Below are positions 47,629-57,079 of a stretch of 64,000 nucleotides of DNA, in pieces. Source of the stretch: Cladocopium goreaui (Eukaryota; Sar; Dinophyceae; Suessiales; Symbiodiniaceae); NCBI GenBank assembly GCA_947184155.2, contig CAMXCT020000811.1, positions 122,501-186,500 of the forward strand, given 5' to 3'. Made by a program: the position numbers and the translations under genes. Position 1 is the first letter of the stretch. Each line of letters begins with the position of its first letter. A model generated the notes under the pieces. The model made no database searches. It was not told the origin of the DNA and saw only the letters and a program-made list of their open reading frames with translations.

Positions 47629-48617
47629 CTGCTTTGAACCATGGAAAATCCAGAGTTGCCCCACAAAAATGAGGAGTTGGAAAAGACAATAATGGCGCTT
47701 CAATCGCGACCAACAAACATTGGGGAGTGTAACCCTGGTCTGTGTTGCAGCGCCTGTGCCCTTCGAACGGCGGAGAAAATTTGTTTGGCCCCATTAATCA
47801 TTTTGAGATAGTTGCCAAACAACTTTTCTCATGATTAATGGGGCCATCATTATATATATACGTATATATGGGTGACTATTGATCAGTTTAATGGTTTGCC
47901 CCAATAGTTGCCGTGATGTCACCCTTTTTTTAACCATCATTTCCGTGATGTCGCGACGTGAGGTCGTGATGATGTTGGGCCCATGATTTTTTTGTGAAAT
48001 CAACAGAATCTAATCAGCATCAATTGTGTCGCCTGTGCTTTGTGATGATTTGGGCTTTGGATGTTTTAAGTTCTAATCGATAATCATATGATATCTTGGT
48101 ACCCAGTATATCTCCATGAATTTTGAAGTCATGTGTATGTATATATATATACATTATATTCATGATATCCAGTTGTATCTCTATTGCATCAAATATCTTT
48201 CGTTATCCGATGTATAGTAAAAATTGTTGAAACTCATGCATCTCCAGTATTTCAGCATGTATTTGCTGGAGATGTGTCGTCTTATGTTCAATCCCTACAG
48301 GGTGGTAACCCCCAGTTTTGTTGTTGGTTTAAAATCCCCGTGAACTAGTTCGATATAACCCCCTTATCAATCAACCCAAACGGAATTGGAGTTATGTTCA
48401 CTTAAATAACGAACTGGGGCACTTGGGGCTGTACTTCCAGTTATAAGTGGATATATATTTCACCATAGTTATATTATAACTATAACTGAATATCTCCCAA
48501 CTTTTAGATGTTAGGATCCTAAAAACCAGTTGGTAACTATTGCTATTCCTATGAAGCTATTCCTATGAAACACTGTAACATAAATCATGGGATTCTCATG
48601 GGATGCTTACCATCTAC

Positions 48618-48738
48618 CCCGGCATGTTCATCCCATCGCGCTGGCTGTCCATGGCCAGCCTCCAATGCCACAGCCAGGTCGTTGCGGTCGTATTGCGACA
48701 GGGAACGATCCACGTAGACCGCCAGCTGTGGGCTCTGC
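48618..48738 (-). CDS. Exon of the long unidentified gene
   Basis: 121 bp, the longest exon of the set. Acceptor TTTCCGGAG, donor GGG|GTAGAT. One split base then QSPQLAVYVDRSLSQYDRND, LAVALEAGHGQPARWDEHAG. An AG 13 bases further in offers a second acceptor. Its 5' phase completes the Arg codon left by the exon at 49898-49995. Confidence 0.6.
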
Positions 48739-49574
48739 CTCCGGAAACGGCACCCATCTTTGGGGGGATTCACAGCCATGAAATCAATGAGTATTTTGAT
48801 GCCGGTTAAAAAAAAACAAAAAACAATAATTATTATTATTATTATATAGTAGTTCACCATTATGCTGGGAGTATCCAATTATATGGTTTTTACATAGTAG
48901 ATCATTTATATTTATAAACACCATATAAAACAAAAAAAACTTCCCCAGGTTCAGAATTTTTATGTCGCTAGTATGTTTACCATTCCCAGTCATGGATGGT
49001 TGAGTATTGTAAAAAACAACACATGATATAGTTGGGATTCCGCTCTGGGATTCACCCATAATCTGATGAACCTTCCAGTTTTGGAGGCTTTATACTACCC
49101 AGTTTGTGAATTTGGGGATGGTTTATTGGGTTTACCATGATGCAACCAAAAATGTTTTTCCAAGAAATTTTGAACCAAAAATATGGTGCTTAATCAAAAA
49201 AGGTGATTGTCCAAAATTTCATCATTGGAGTAACCAAAATGGTGAGTGAGTGGTTTCCAACAAAACTGGGAGTACGCTCATCGAAATTGGGATTTAAGCA
49301 ACGAACAGTGTGGGGATTGAACGGAAATTCTGATAAGATCTGATAAGCATCATGATTTTCCCAGTCAAAATTCCTGACTTCCCGCTTCAAAATCAGGAGT
49401 TCTCCACGAAATCAAGAAAATCCAATTTGAAACTTAGGATTTCCCCAATTTTTGATTTTTGAATGCAAGATGTGTGTTGTTTTTCAATCACTAAATCAAC
49501 TAACGTGTATATATATACATATGTATGTGTATTATATCATCATTTTTGCTATGTTTATTATTTATATTGAGTAT

Positions 49575-49717
49575 TAGTAGTAGCAGTAGCAGTAGCAGTA
49601 GCAGTAGCAGTAGTAGTAGCAGTAGCAGTAGCAGTAGCAGTAGTAGTGGTCGTGGTGGTGGTGGTGGTGGTGGTGGTGGTCGTAGTAGTAGTAGTAGTAG
49701 TAGTAGTAGTCGTAGTC

Positions 49718-49749
<32 letters not shown>

Positions 49750-49752
49750 TAG
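49575..49752. repeat. Trinucleotide AGT/AGC array
   Basis: (AGTAGC)n, then (GGT)n, then (AGT)n with CGT interruptions. It creates a poly-Ser/Gly open frame on plus. No exon context. Confidence 0.95.
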
Positions 49753-49897
49753 GATTATTGTTAGTCTTGTTTTTTACTGTTATATTACTATATTATATTA
49801 AAATATTATATTAAAATATTATAAAATATTCTTGATGATTATTACCACCAGGCTTGCTCCCAACACCCCAGATACACCGGAAAAAACTGGCTATCGC

Positions 49898-49995
49898 CTG
49901 TGCGCCGTCGGTGCCGCGCTGATGGACTGCAGCGCGTCTTCCCCCAGCAGCTGCAACACGCTGCGTTCCACCGCGGCGCGGGCGTCTTCGGGGAC
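49898..49995 (-). CDS. Exon of the long unidentified gene (first after the retroelement-bearing intron)
   Basis: 98 bp with acceptor CTGGTTGAG and a GC-type donor (CACAG|GCGATA). Reads VPEDARAAVERSVLQLLGED then ALQSISAAPTAH. An in-frame TAG just beyond the donor argues for splicing. About 70% GC. Confidence 0.6.
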
Positions 49996-50086
49996 CTCAA
50001 CCAGGGGCCCGTTTTTTGGGGCCGTTGGTTTCAGCCAAAAAAAAGAAATTGGAATTTATATCTATAATACATATATATATATATAT

Positions 50087-50349
50087 AGGCTTCGATTCTT
50101 GCACTGTTTTGACTCCACAGCACGACCTGTAAGGTTTTTCAGGCTGTGACTCAGTCATCAGCCAACCTTCAAAGGAAATCTTTCTGAAATGGTACGGTCA
50201 TCCATGGCAGGATGATTTCACAACAGTTTTATTTCTTCAACTCATCCATGGCAGGATGTTTTGCAAAACAACACATGCAATCCATGGCAGGATTGGTTCG
50301 AGAAAAAAATAAAAATGACTCACAAACGCATTGAAAAGTTTGGTCTTCC
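50087..50349 (-). repeat. Split direct repeat B2 (outer 3' end)
   Basis: 263 bp matching B1 (50467-50701) except for 28 extra bases at 50281-50308. Contains TCCATGGCAGGAT three times. The outer end reads (TA)n-GGCTTCGATTC on the plus strand. Confidence 0.9.
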
Positions 50350-50389
50350 GTCCCTCTCAGCTCTTTTCAGAGTGGTGGGAGAGGCTGGG

Positions 50390-50467
50390 TGAACTGAAAA
50401 GGGGCTTAACCATGAACAAGTGGAGTCACGTTCCAGATCTCAGCCTAACTTTCTGCAAGAAAAACAA
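50390..50467 (-). repeat. Split direct repeat A2
   Basis: 78 bp, identical by eye to A1 at 57836-57913. It abuts B1 directly: AAAAACAA|GGCTTCG on the plus strand reproduces the sequence expected if the two outer ends were joined in a circle. Confidence 0.92.
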
Positions 50468-50701
50468 GGCTTCGATTCTTGCACTGTTTTGACTCCACAG
50501 CACGACCTGTAAGGTTTTTCAGGCTGTGACTCAGTCATCAGCCAACCTTCAAAGGAAATCTTTCTGAAATGGTACGGTCATCCATGGCAGGATGATTTCA
50601 CAACAGTTTTATTTCTTCAACTCATCCATGGCAGGATGTTTTGCAAAACAACACATGCAAATAAAAATGACTCACAAACGCATTGAAAAGTTTGGTCTTC
50701 C
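50467..50701 (-). repeat. Split direct repeat B1
   Basis: 235 bp immediately 3' of the recombinase ORF in element sense. Two copies of TCCATGGCAGGAT, versus three in B2. Likely includes transcript 3' signals, but none is identifiable. Confidence 0.9.
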
Positions 50702-50708
50702 ACGACCC

Positions 50709-51662
50709 CTAAACTCGACACTTGTGTTGATATGGGTGCCAGCGTCGAATCATTTCTTTGGTCTTGGAGGAAAAGGTCATTGATGGAATCTTGGAAAGGC
50801 CATCTTGTATATACACTTTGGCCACTTGTGCTGAATTCCAGCGTCCTTTAAGCAGTGCGCGCTCCATGGAGCCTGTGGACTGAAACGTCCACGTTGCGCC
50901 ACCGCGCCTCAGTGAATAAGGGCGAAAACAGTGATGTAAAAGATCGAACTTCCGACAATAAAATGTGAATCTGTTCCTAAAAGCCTGTGGTGAAGCTTGC
51001 CAAATGGGCACTCTCGTCAACCCCTGAAATTCACGCAATTTGATTGCTTCACGGATAGCATCCAGAGCAAAACTGTCATCAAAAGCAATGGTCTCACCAG
51101 CACCATGCCTTACCCCAGTCTTAGTGATGGGGAGACTGAGAACACCCTCGTCAGCACCCAAAATGAAATGTTCAGGGCAGGCGTTGAGTATTTCTCCGGT
51201 GCGGAGCAAGGCGAAGAAGCCTAAAAGAAGTAGCGCTGCAAAAATTAAGTCATCATGATGGAGTGCATGGTGCGCTAACACATAGACCAAGTCAAGTGTA
51301 AGAGGAGGCGCCCGGTTTGGGGCTTCCAGTTTCCGCCATGTGCGGAACAGCTTCCAAGTGTTAGGGATGCACTTTTTCGTACTGGGCTCAAAATGATGGA
51401 GCCCACAAAGGGCATCACTGACAAAACTCAATGTCTGACCCCTTTCCCATTGCCTTTCCAGCCAGTCACTGATATTATCATCCAAATGAGACAAATGTTT
51501 GGTCTTCTCAACGGTCAGTAATAGCCTGCGTAAGGCGACATAGTACCTTTCTTGGGTTCTTTCAGTGATGGCGGCGTCCGCCAAAATTACATTCTTTCGT
51601 TGCGCTTTGCGTTCTGCTGTGGTTGTTTTGGCCAAAAACTTAGGCCTCACGACTCGCCCCAT
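50709..51662 (-). CDS. Tyrosine recombinase of the YR retrotransposon
   Basis: 317 residues. It should integrate the circular DNA intermediate by strand exchange. The catalytic-domain landmarks are in order: first Arg in FALLRTGEIL (about residue 151), a Lys in ITKTGVRHGAG, second Arg in YSLRRGGAT (about 250), GRWNS, and the nucleophile Tyr in AKVYIQ (about 283). The usual H-x-x-R box is Y-x-x-R here, seen also as the RRGGAT context of DIRS/Ngaro recombinases. An N-terminal helical region (residues 20-120) would be the core-binding domain. The start overlaps the Pol stop by 23 nt in another frame, suggesting reinitiation or frameshifting. Confidence 0.85.
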   Translation of the reverse strand: MGRVVRPKFLAKTTTAERKAQRKNVILADAAITERTQERYYVALRRLLLTVEKTKHLSHLDDNISDWLERQWERGQTLSFVSDALCGLHHFEPSTKKCIPNTWKLFRTWRKLEAPNRAPPLTLDLVYVLAHHALHHDDLIFAALLLLGFFALLRTGEILNACPEHFILGADEGVLSLPITKTGVRHGAGETIAFDDSFALDAIREAIKLREFQGLTRVPIWQASPQAFRNRFTFYCRKFDLLHHCFRPYSLRRGGATWTFQSTGSMERALLKGRWNSAQVAKVYIQDGLSKIPSMTFSSKTKEMIRRWHPYQHKCRV

Positions 51663-54600
51663 CAGTGGGGTTGTGAGATGATTCTACATGGGCCACGACC
51701 AAAGTCAGCCCATGTGCCAACAAATAGGCGTTGAGGATCTTTAAAGTTCGATTTAGAAGACGACTACTGCTCCGACCCTTTCCGATGATAGACATGCAAA
51801 CATAACTGTCGGTGATGTGGAAAATTCTGTAGTTCACCAGTTTGTGATGATTGACTGTAAAAACCACTGATTGCAAAATAGAACGCAGTTCTAAGAGGTT
51901 TATGTGTTCCTTATGCTGCCACTGAAATTTAAAAACAGGCTTCCAATGCCACCACTCGGCTTCAATGCTTTGACGGGGAAAGGCTTTCGGAACCATGATC
52001 TCACCTGTGCTGATGCGTACGTCTGAGCCAGTATGATTGACCTTTGTTAACAACAAACGGTTTAGGTCTTGAACTGAAAGAGATTGATCAGGGCAGGTAG
52101 AACCATACTGAAGTTTCCTAGCAAGGGGGGCTCTCAATCTCCATGGTGCCCTGAAACCAGGAGCCATGCCCATGCGGCTGCAAAGGTGTTCATATGAAAA
52201 AGTAGGAGTGAAGTTTCGACACATAGCCGCAGCCACAATCACAAAGGAATAGATACTGAATGAGTCTCCCAGTAACGAAAGTCGTTCGTTTTCGTACCGT
52301 TTCTTAGACCCTTTGATGTCAGAAGCACTATAGCACAATTCAGTATGGTTATATCCGTACCCCAACAAAAGTTCCCGTTCGATTGAATCAGCTAAACGCC
52401 ACTTGCCGTTCCTCCAAAATACAAATCTCTCAATGTAATGATATGGGGGGAATTTGAAGTCGTCAGAAGCCCATCGCCCTTGAGTGTCTTGGTCACACCT
52501 GGCCAACCCTGCTGGACAAGGAGGAGGTCTTTTTCTCTCAATAGCCTTCATGGCTGTGGGGAGAACTTCTCCCCACAATCCAGGTTCCCAAGATACGCCC
52601 GTTTCCAACCATTGCTGTTGATCAGGGTAGGCATTTTTCGCTGTGACCTTCCACCAGTAATGTTCTTCGTCAATTTCAATGCCAGTAACAGCATCCCACA
52701 GGGACTCACTCGTCCAACACAGGCGTGGTCTGTTCATCGGGACGGCATCACTGCTGTTCAAATGAAAAGGAACTGTTTCCAACTCAGCGGAAATCTCCTC
52801 CAAGTCTTTCTTCGGCATGGAGGCCACATTTTCAGTAGCGTACTTGACAGTAAAAGTAGGCTCACACTCCTGTTTCAAGAGCTTGATGATCCTAACCACC
52901 TCATAGAACAAGCTTGATTGGGCACCAGCCAATCCTTCACGACCCGCCTTTGCCGAAGACAAGTCCACACAGGGAAAGCCTGCCCAGAGGTGTAGTTCCC
53001 TTACTTCAGGAAATTTCAGCAAGATCTCCCAAAGGAGCTCTCTGTCCAAGGACCTCACATCTCCATACTGCAATGAGTGCGGCCAGCGGCGAGAGCATAC
53101 CCTATTTGCAGGACCATGTATATCAAAACTTACCAAACCCACTGGTGAAAAACCCAGGATGTCGTATGTTCGGAATGCTCCCCCTATTCCATTAAAGAGT
53201 GAGATCACGAGCACTGGAATCACACCCGTGTTCCGCTGACTAAACAAAGAAGTGGTAAGGTAATCTTTCCCTTCATCAGTCAGACTGTCTGCAAGGCCTA
53301 CAGCACCTCCAAAGTGTGACGCATCTGAGGCAGTAGTAAAAGCACTAACACCTGAGGCCAGGTTTGCTTGCATAAGGGGAGCTCCTGCCACACAGGCGAA
53401 GAGTTCCCGGCGAACTCTGCGCACCAAGTCTAGTGAAAATTGTTTTCTACCCACGAATTCCCAAATAGCTTCAAAGAAGCCCATGGCAGGCCTGCGAAAT
53501 TGCATAATGTGGACCCATCGTCCTGCAATGACCTGAAGTTGTTTCTTTGACAAGTGTGGCCTACTCAAGATCCAGATGGTGGCTTGTAAGAGGCGTAAGA
53601 GCCTCTCTGGTGATGGACCCAAGGTCTTTGAATCACCTGCGATGAAACCACCCAGTTCTTCTCCCAGCAATACACCACTCTTTCTCTTCTTTTCGGCCGA
53701 TATCACATGAGCTGTGGCCCATGCAGCTTCTGCTGTGTCGTGCAATGCATTTCCACTCACAATGGTTTCAGAAGGGTTCACAAGTTGCCCAGCAGCGAAA
53801 TTGTCCAAATAAACGTGCCACCACGTGCGGTGGGATTGCTTGGCAGTCTTCAATAGCCCTACCATCCAAAGGGGAACTGACTTGTTCCGTGCCAGTTGGT
53901 GCTCACTGCTGAGAGAATATTTAAGCAACAAGTTTTCAGAAATCTCCTGCATCACTGAAACAGAGGATAACCAGCCCATTGGTAAAACCATACAACTCAA
54001 TGCATAACTAATTCCCGGCTTGAGGCCCAACGACTCACCATTCCGCACAACGTTGAAACTTAGGTATCTTGCCCAACAATCTGGCAAACGAAAAAGGTAG
54101 AAAGCGTTTGACATGTCAGATTGCCACACACGAATGACTTCATCATCTTCAGCAACACACGACATCCAAGACGTAATCCCCGGTAGATTCTTAGTAGACC
54201 CTTGAAGCTGTAATAAAACAGAATTTGAGGGTACCAGATTCATGATGATACGCAGAGCAGATTTTCCTGAGGGTGTAGTTGCACTCTTTTCCACTCCAAA
54301 AAGCCCATTTAATAACTTCTCCCCGCGGTATGTCGCAACTTCGGACAAGGGGGTCCAGCAGCAAATACCCCGCTCAACCATCAAATCCGCAATAGCATGA
54401 AGATCTTCTTCCACAATGTGAATCTTTCCCTGCAGTTTGGGGAGTTTCTGACCCTTGTCGGGGAGTAGGCACAGTTCAGGATTCAACAACAACCTACGGG
54501 TGAAAGGTGAAACAAACTCCAACAAATCAATACTACCACCATGACCAGGAGGAGGCAAAGAAGGGAGAATCTGTTCAAGTGAAAGGCGATGACATGTTTT

Positions 54601-55218
54601 TACCTCCCCCCCACTATAGGAGACACGCGTCAGCTTGACATCTTTTTCAATGGCACTCAAGTCGGCTCGCATGTCAACACTGTGGCGCCACATGTTCTTC
54701 ACAGCGCCACGTATGGAAAGCACAACCCTCTTTTCGGCCTGGCTCCATCCCCCAAGCTCAAGTGGGGACTGCTGGCCATGAAGGGTATTACATGCGTAGC
54801 ATGCCAACAAGGTCCAAGCATCTTCAGTGAATTCTTGCACAAAGGCGTGTTGCAAAGCCGCAGCAAATGAACTCTCCAGGAGCCTGTCTCTTACCATTCT
54901 CAGTTCTCCCAGCCTCACAGGCAGGGCCACGCGCTTACGGCTGGCCCGGGGCCATGCTGTGGAACAAAACAAGGTGAAGAAAAGAGTTGACTTCTGTGAG
55001 TGCAAATGTCCTGCAGCTGACTGCACAAAGACCCAAGCCAGCGCACATCCTGTAATGGCGGTTGACGTGCACTTGCTCAGTATATCAGTGAAACTAGGGA
55101 CCCAAAATGGGCCTTGACTGGGAGAGCTGGCCGGTGCAGGCCCAATGGGGCCTTCTGAAGGCCCCTCACAAGCACATTTGGGTCCAGGCACGGCGACAGC
55201 CAGCCTCCCATCTCTCAT
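51640..55218 (-). CDS. Pol: reverse transcriptase - RNase H interrupted by C5 cytosine DNA methyltransferase
   Basis: I start this at 55218, where ATG overlaps the stop of the Gag-like ORF as ATGA. This gives 1192 residues. The frame is open further upstream but overlaps two better ORFs. RT: motif A QSDMSNAFYLF (about 370), motif B CMVLPMGWLSS, motif C VYLDNF (about 471; YLDN replaces YxDD). RNase H: first Asp in TASDASHFGGA (about 631), Glu in HINLLELRS (about 1109), next Asp in HITDSYVC (about 1135), end HNPTDGASR. Between them sits a C5 methyltransferase: motif I LFNGIGG (about 674), III GDVR, IV GFPCVDLS with catalytic Cys (about 749), VI ENV (about 797), VIII NRPRLCW (about 831), X LLGDSFSIYSF (about 985). 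Expected products: cDNA synthesis and methylation of cytosine, perhaps on the element's own DNA. Confidence 0.9.
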   Translation of the reverse strand: MRDGRLAVAVPGPKCACEGPSEGPIGPAPASSPSQGPFWVPSFTDILSKCTSTAITGCALAWVFVQSAAGHLHSQKSTLFFTLFCSTAWPRASRKRVALPVRLGELRMVRDRLLESSFAAALQHAFVQEFTEDAWTLLACYACNTLHGQQSPLELGGWSQAEKRVVLSIRGAVKNMWRHSVDMRADLSAIEKDVKLTRVSYSGGEVKTCHRLSLEQILPSLPPPGHGGSIDLLEFVSPFTRRLLLNPELCLLPDKGQKLPKLQGKIHIVEEDLHAIADLMVERGICCWTPLSEVATYRGEKLLNGLFGVEKSATTPSGKSALRIIMNLVPSNSVLLQLQGSTKNLPGITSWMSCVAEDDEVIRVWQSDMSNAFYLFRLPDCWARYLSFNVVRNGESLGLKPGISYALSCMVLPMGWLSSVSVMQEISENLLLKYSLSSEHQLARNKSVPLWMVGLLKTAKQSHRTWWHVYLDNFAAGQLVNPSETIVSGNALHDTAEAAWATAHVISAEKKRKSGVLLGEELGGFIAGDSKTLGPSPERLLRLLQATIWILSRPHLSKKQLQVIAGRWVHIMQFRRPAMGFFEAIWEFVGRKQFSLDLVRRVRRELFACVAGAPLMQANLASGVSAFTTASDASHFGGAVGLADSLTDEGKDYLTTSLFSQRNTGVIPVLVISLFNGIGGAFRTYDILGFSPVGLVSFDIHGPANRVCSRRWPHSLQYGDVRSLDRELLWEILLKFPEVRELHLWAGFPCVDLSSAKAGREGLAGAQSSLFYEVVRIIKLLKQECEPTFTVKYATENVASMPKKDLEEISAELETVPFHLNSSDAVPMNRPRLCWTSESLWDAVTGIEIDEEHYWWKVTAKNAYPDQQQWLETGVSWEPGLWGEVLPTAMKAIERKRPPPCPAGLARCDQDTQGRWASDDFKFPPYHYIERFVFWRNGKWRLADSIERELLLGYGYNHTELCYSASDIKGSKKRYENERLSLLGDSFSIYSFVIVAAAMCRNFTPTFSYEHLCSRMGMAPGFRAPWRLRAPLARKLQYGSTCPDQSLSVQDLNRLLLTKVNHTGSDVRISTGEIMVPKAFPRQSIEAEWWHWKPVFKFQWQHKEHINLLELRSILQSVVFTVNHHKLVNYRIFHITDSYVCMSIIGKGRSSSRLLNRTLKILNAYLLAHGLTLVVAHVESSHNPTDGASREA

Positions 55219-57071
55219 TTCGGCTTGTCCTCGGCCTTGTCCTTGTTCTTCTCCCAGTCGCGTTGTGTCTTCTCCCAGGAGGCACCCTGATTGCCCCCCC
55301 ATTTGCCTTTTCCCTTCTTTCCTTTTCCGCGTCCTTTGGCATTGCCTTTGCCCTCGTCTCGATTGTCCCCATAGGACCACTCTCCTTTGCCACGGCCTGC
55401 CCGGCCTTTGCCAGCAATGCCACTCGCGCCGCTTAGAGGTAGCGCTCCGACCGCCTTTGAAACCAGTCTGGCATGCTTCCTGGTGGCCAACACTGTAGCG
55501 TGACCGGCGGCTGAGCTGTCTTCCATGGGGTGCAGCTCCATGTGACGAGCCGTCGACCAAGAAGCATCCACCAGGCTCTGGTGGATGGCCATGTAGCGTG
55601 CCGCCAATGTATCCCCCAGGCTGGCGACGTCTCCTGACCTCAGCTGATCTATGGAGATGGAGAGATGGTGTAACTCCCTCAGTTCTCTCAAATGGTGGGG
55701 ATAGGACGGCTTCACAAAGAGGTTGAAGTGGCTCATCACCTTGATGCCGGAGGTCAAAGAGCCGCTTTCGCTCCCACATTCCAGAAGTGCTGTCTGATCC
55801 ATCTGTTGTCGAATGTGGTCCACCAGAAGCCGCAGCACTGATCCAGGGTTGTCCCTGCTCTTCTTCTGCATAGGCGCTTCCAGCTCCGCATCTGGACTCG
55901 CCTTCTCCGACGCTTCCTCCTCCGAGTAGTCGCTGCAGCTGGGACTGGAGCTGACAATCGTCCCATCTTCCAATCTCCTCTTCTTGCGCTTCTTCCGTTT
56001 CTTGTCTGAGTGTATCTCTTTCCCTGTGAGAAGCTTGACCAGCGTCTCGGTGAGCTTCGTGGAACGACTCTTGCCCTTCTTGGTCCTTTTCTGTCTCTTG
56101 TCCTCTTTCCGCTTGGAGGTGACTTCCAAAGCTTTGCGAACCAATTGGCCACTCAAGCTGCTCGTAGTGATGTCTTTTAAAGCCAGCTGGTTGGAGTCCC
56201 TCGACTTCAGAGGGCGTCGTGGGTCCCCAGAAGTTCTCGCCTTCTCCTTCTTCTTCAACTTGGGCTCCACATTCATCCCATTGATCAGTCCTTCGTCCTC
56301 CGCATAGCCTGAGTCTATGGTTGAAGACACCTCTGAACCCCGGCTCTCTACATCTGACCCTGGTATCTCCTCTACCTCCTCGGACTCTTTCACCTTCCCT
56401 TGTAAACGTTCTCGAGTCTCCTTCAAACGCTGCCTGAGCTCTTGCCTTTTCTGGTCGTCCTCTTTTGTCTTTCTCAGAGCCGGTGGCCTTGGCTCCTCCT
56501 CTGCAGGTGCACGACGTCCAGGACCGCGTTTGGGGGCCGCGCCGGGATCTTTGGCTGCTGGCTTGCGCCGGCCAGGACCCGCCGGCGCCCCAGGTTTGGC
56601 CTTGGCTTTGCGAGGGGCACGGGTTTCCCCAGCCTCCTTCAGCCATCGATCTGCTAAGGCCAAACGTTCTGCTGTAACATAGACCTGATCCCTCATGAAG
56701 GCACTCATATCCCACAACCTGACACGAGTTGCATGTAGGCCTTGAGAGGTGTCGACGCCGTCCATGTCCGGGGCCACGCATGGCTCTGAGAGACATAGAT
56801 GAATAAAATAGGGGGCGTCGTTGAAAGCCCGGTCCAGCTCGGCATCGTAGGAATTGTTGGTGCATCCCAAGTGCTTGCATTCCAGAGCCAGCGAACCGTC
56901 TATCCAATTGGAGACCTTGAGAATCACAAAGGATGCCCAATGTTCCACGGGGTCGCGGAAGGTAGAGCGCGCCAGGAAGACCTCGATGACCTGTCCTCGA
57001 GTGGGAGACAAAGCTGACCAAGCCTGTAGCTGGTCCACATCTACATCCTCTCCTGTGTCCTCTTTCTCCAT
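55215..57071 (-). CDS. Gag-like protein of the YR retrotransposon
   Basis: 618 residues. An acidic N-terminal globular part (residues 1-130, with Cys/His-containing ECKHLGCTNN) is followed by Pro/Ala/Lys-rich linkers, long Lys/Arg/Glu-rich stretches (KKRKKRKKRR near 330), a helical region around residues 400-520, and a Gly/Lys tail (GKGNAKGRGKGKKGKGKWGG) typical of nucleic-acid binding. No zinc knuckle. Position before Pol and composition suggest the particle or RNP protein. Its TGA stop shares two bases with the Pol ATG. It begins 8 nt after the preceding ORF. Confidence 0.7.
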   Translation of the reverse strand: MEKEDTGEDVDVDQLQAWSALSPTRGQVIEVFLARSTFRDPVEHWASFVILKVSNWIDGSLALECKHLGCTNNSYDAELDRAFNDAPYFIHLCLSEPCVAPDMDGVDTSQGLHATRVRLWDMSAFMRDQVYVTAERLALADRWLKEAGETRAPRKAKAKPGAPAGPGRRKPAAKDPGAAPKRGPGRRAPAEEEPRPPALRKTKEDDQKRQELRQRLKETRERLQGKVKESEEVEEIPGSDVESRGSEVSSTIDSGYAEDEGLINGMNVEPKLKKKEKARTSGDPRRPLKSRDSNQLALKDITTSSLSGQLVRKALEVTSKRKEDKRQKRTKKGKSRSTKLTETLVKLLTGKEIHSDKKRKKRKKRRLEDGTIVSSSPSCSDYSEEEASEKASPDAELEAPMQKKSRDNPGSVLRLLVDHIRQQMDQTALLECGSESGSLTSGIKVMSHFNLFVKPSYPHHLRELRELHHLSISIDQLRSGDVASLGDTLAARYMAIHQSLVDASWSTARHMELHPMEDSSAAGHATVLATRKHARLVSKAVGALPLSGASGIAGKGRAGRGKGEWSYGDNRDEGKGNAKGRGKGKKGKGKWGGNQGASWEKTQRDWEKNKDKAEDKPK

Positions 57072-57079
57072 TGTGCCGA

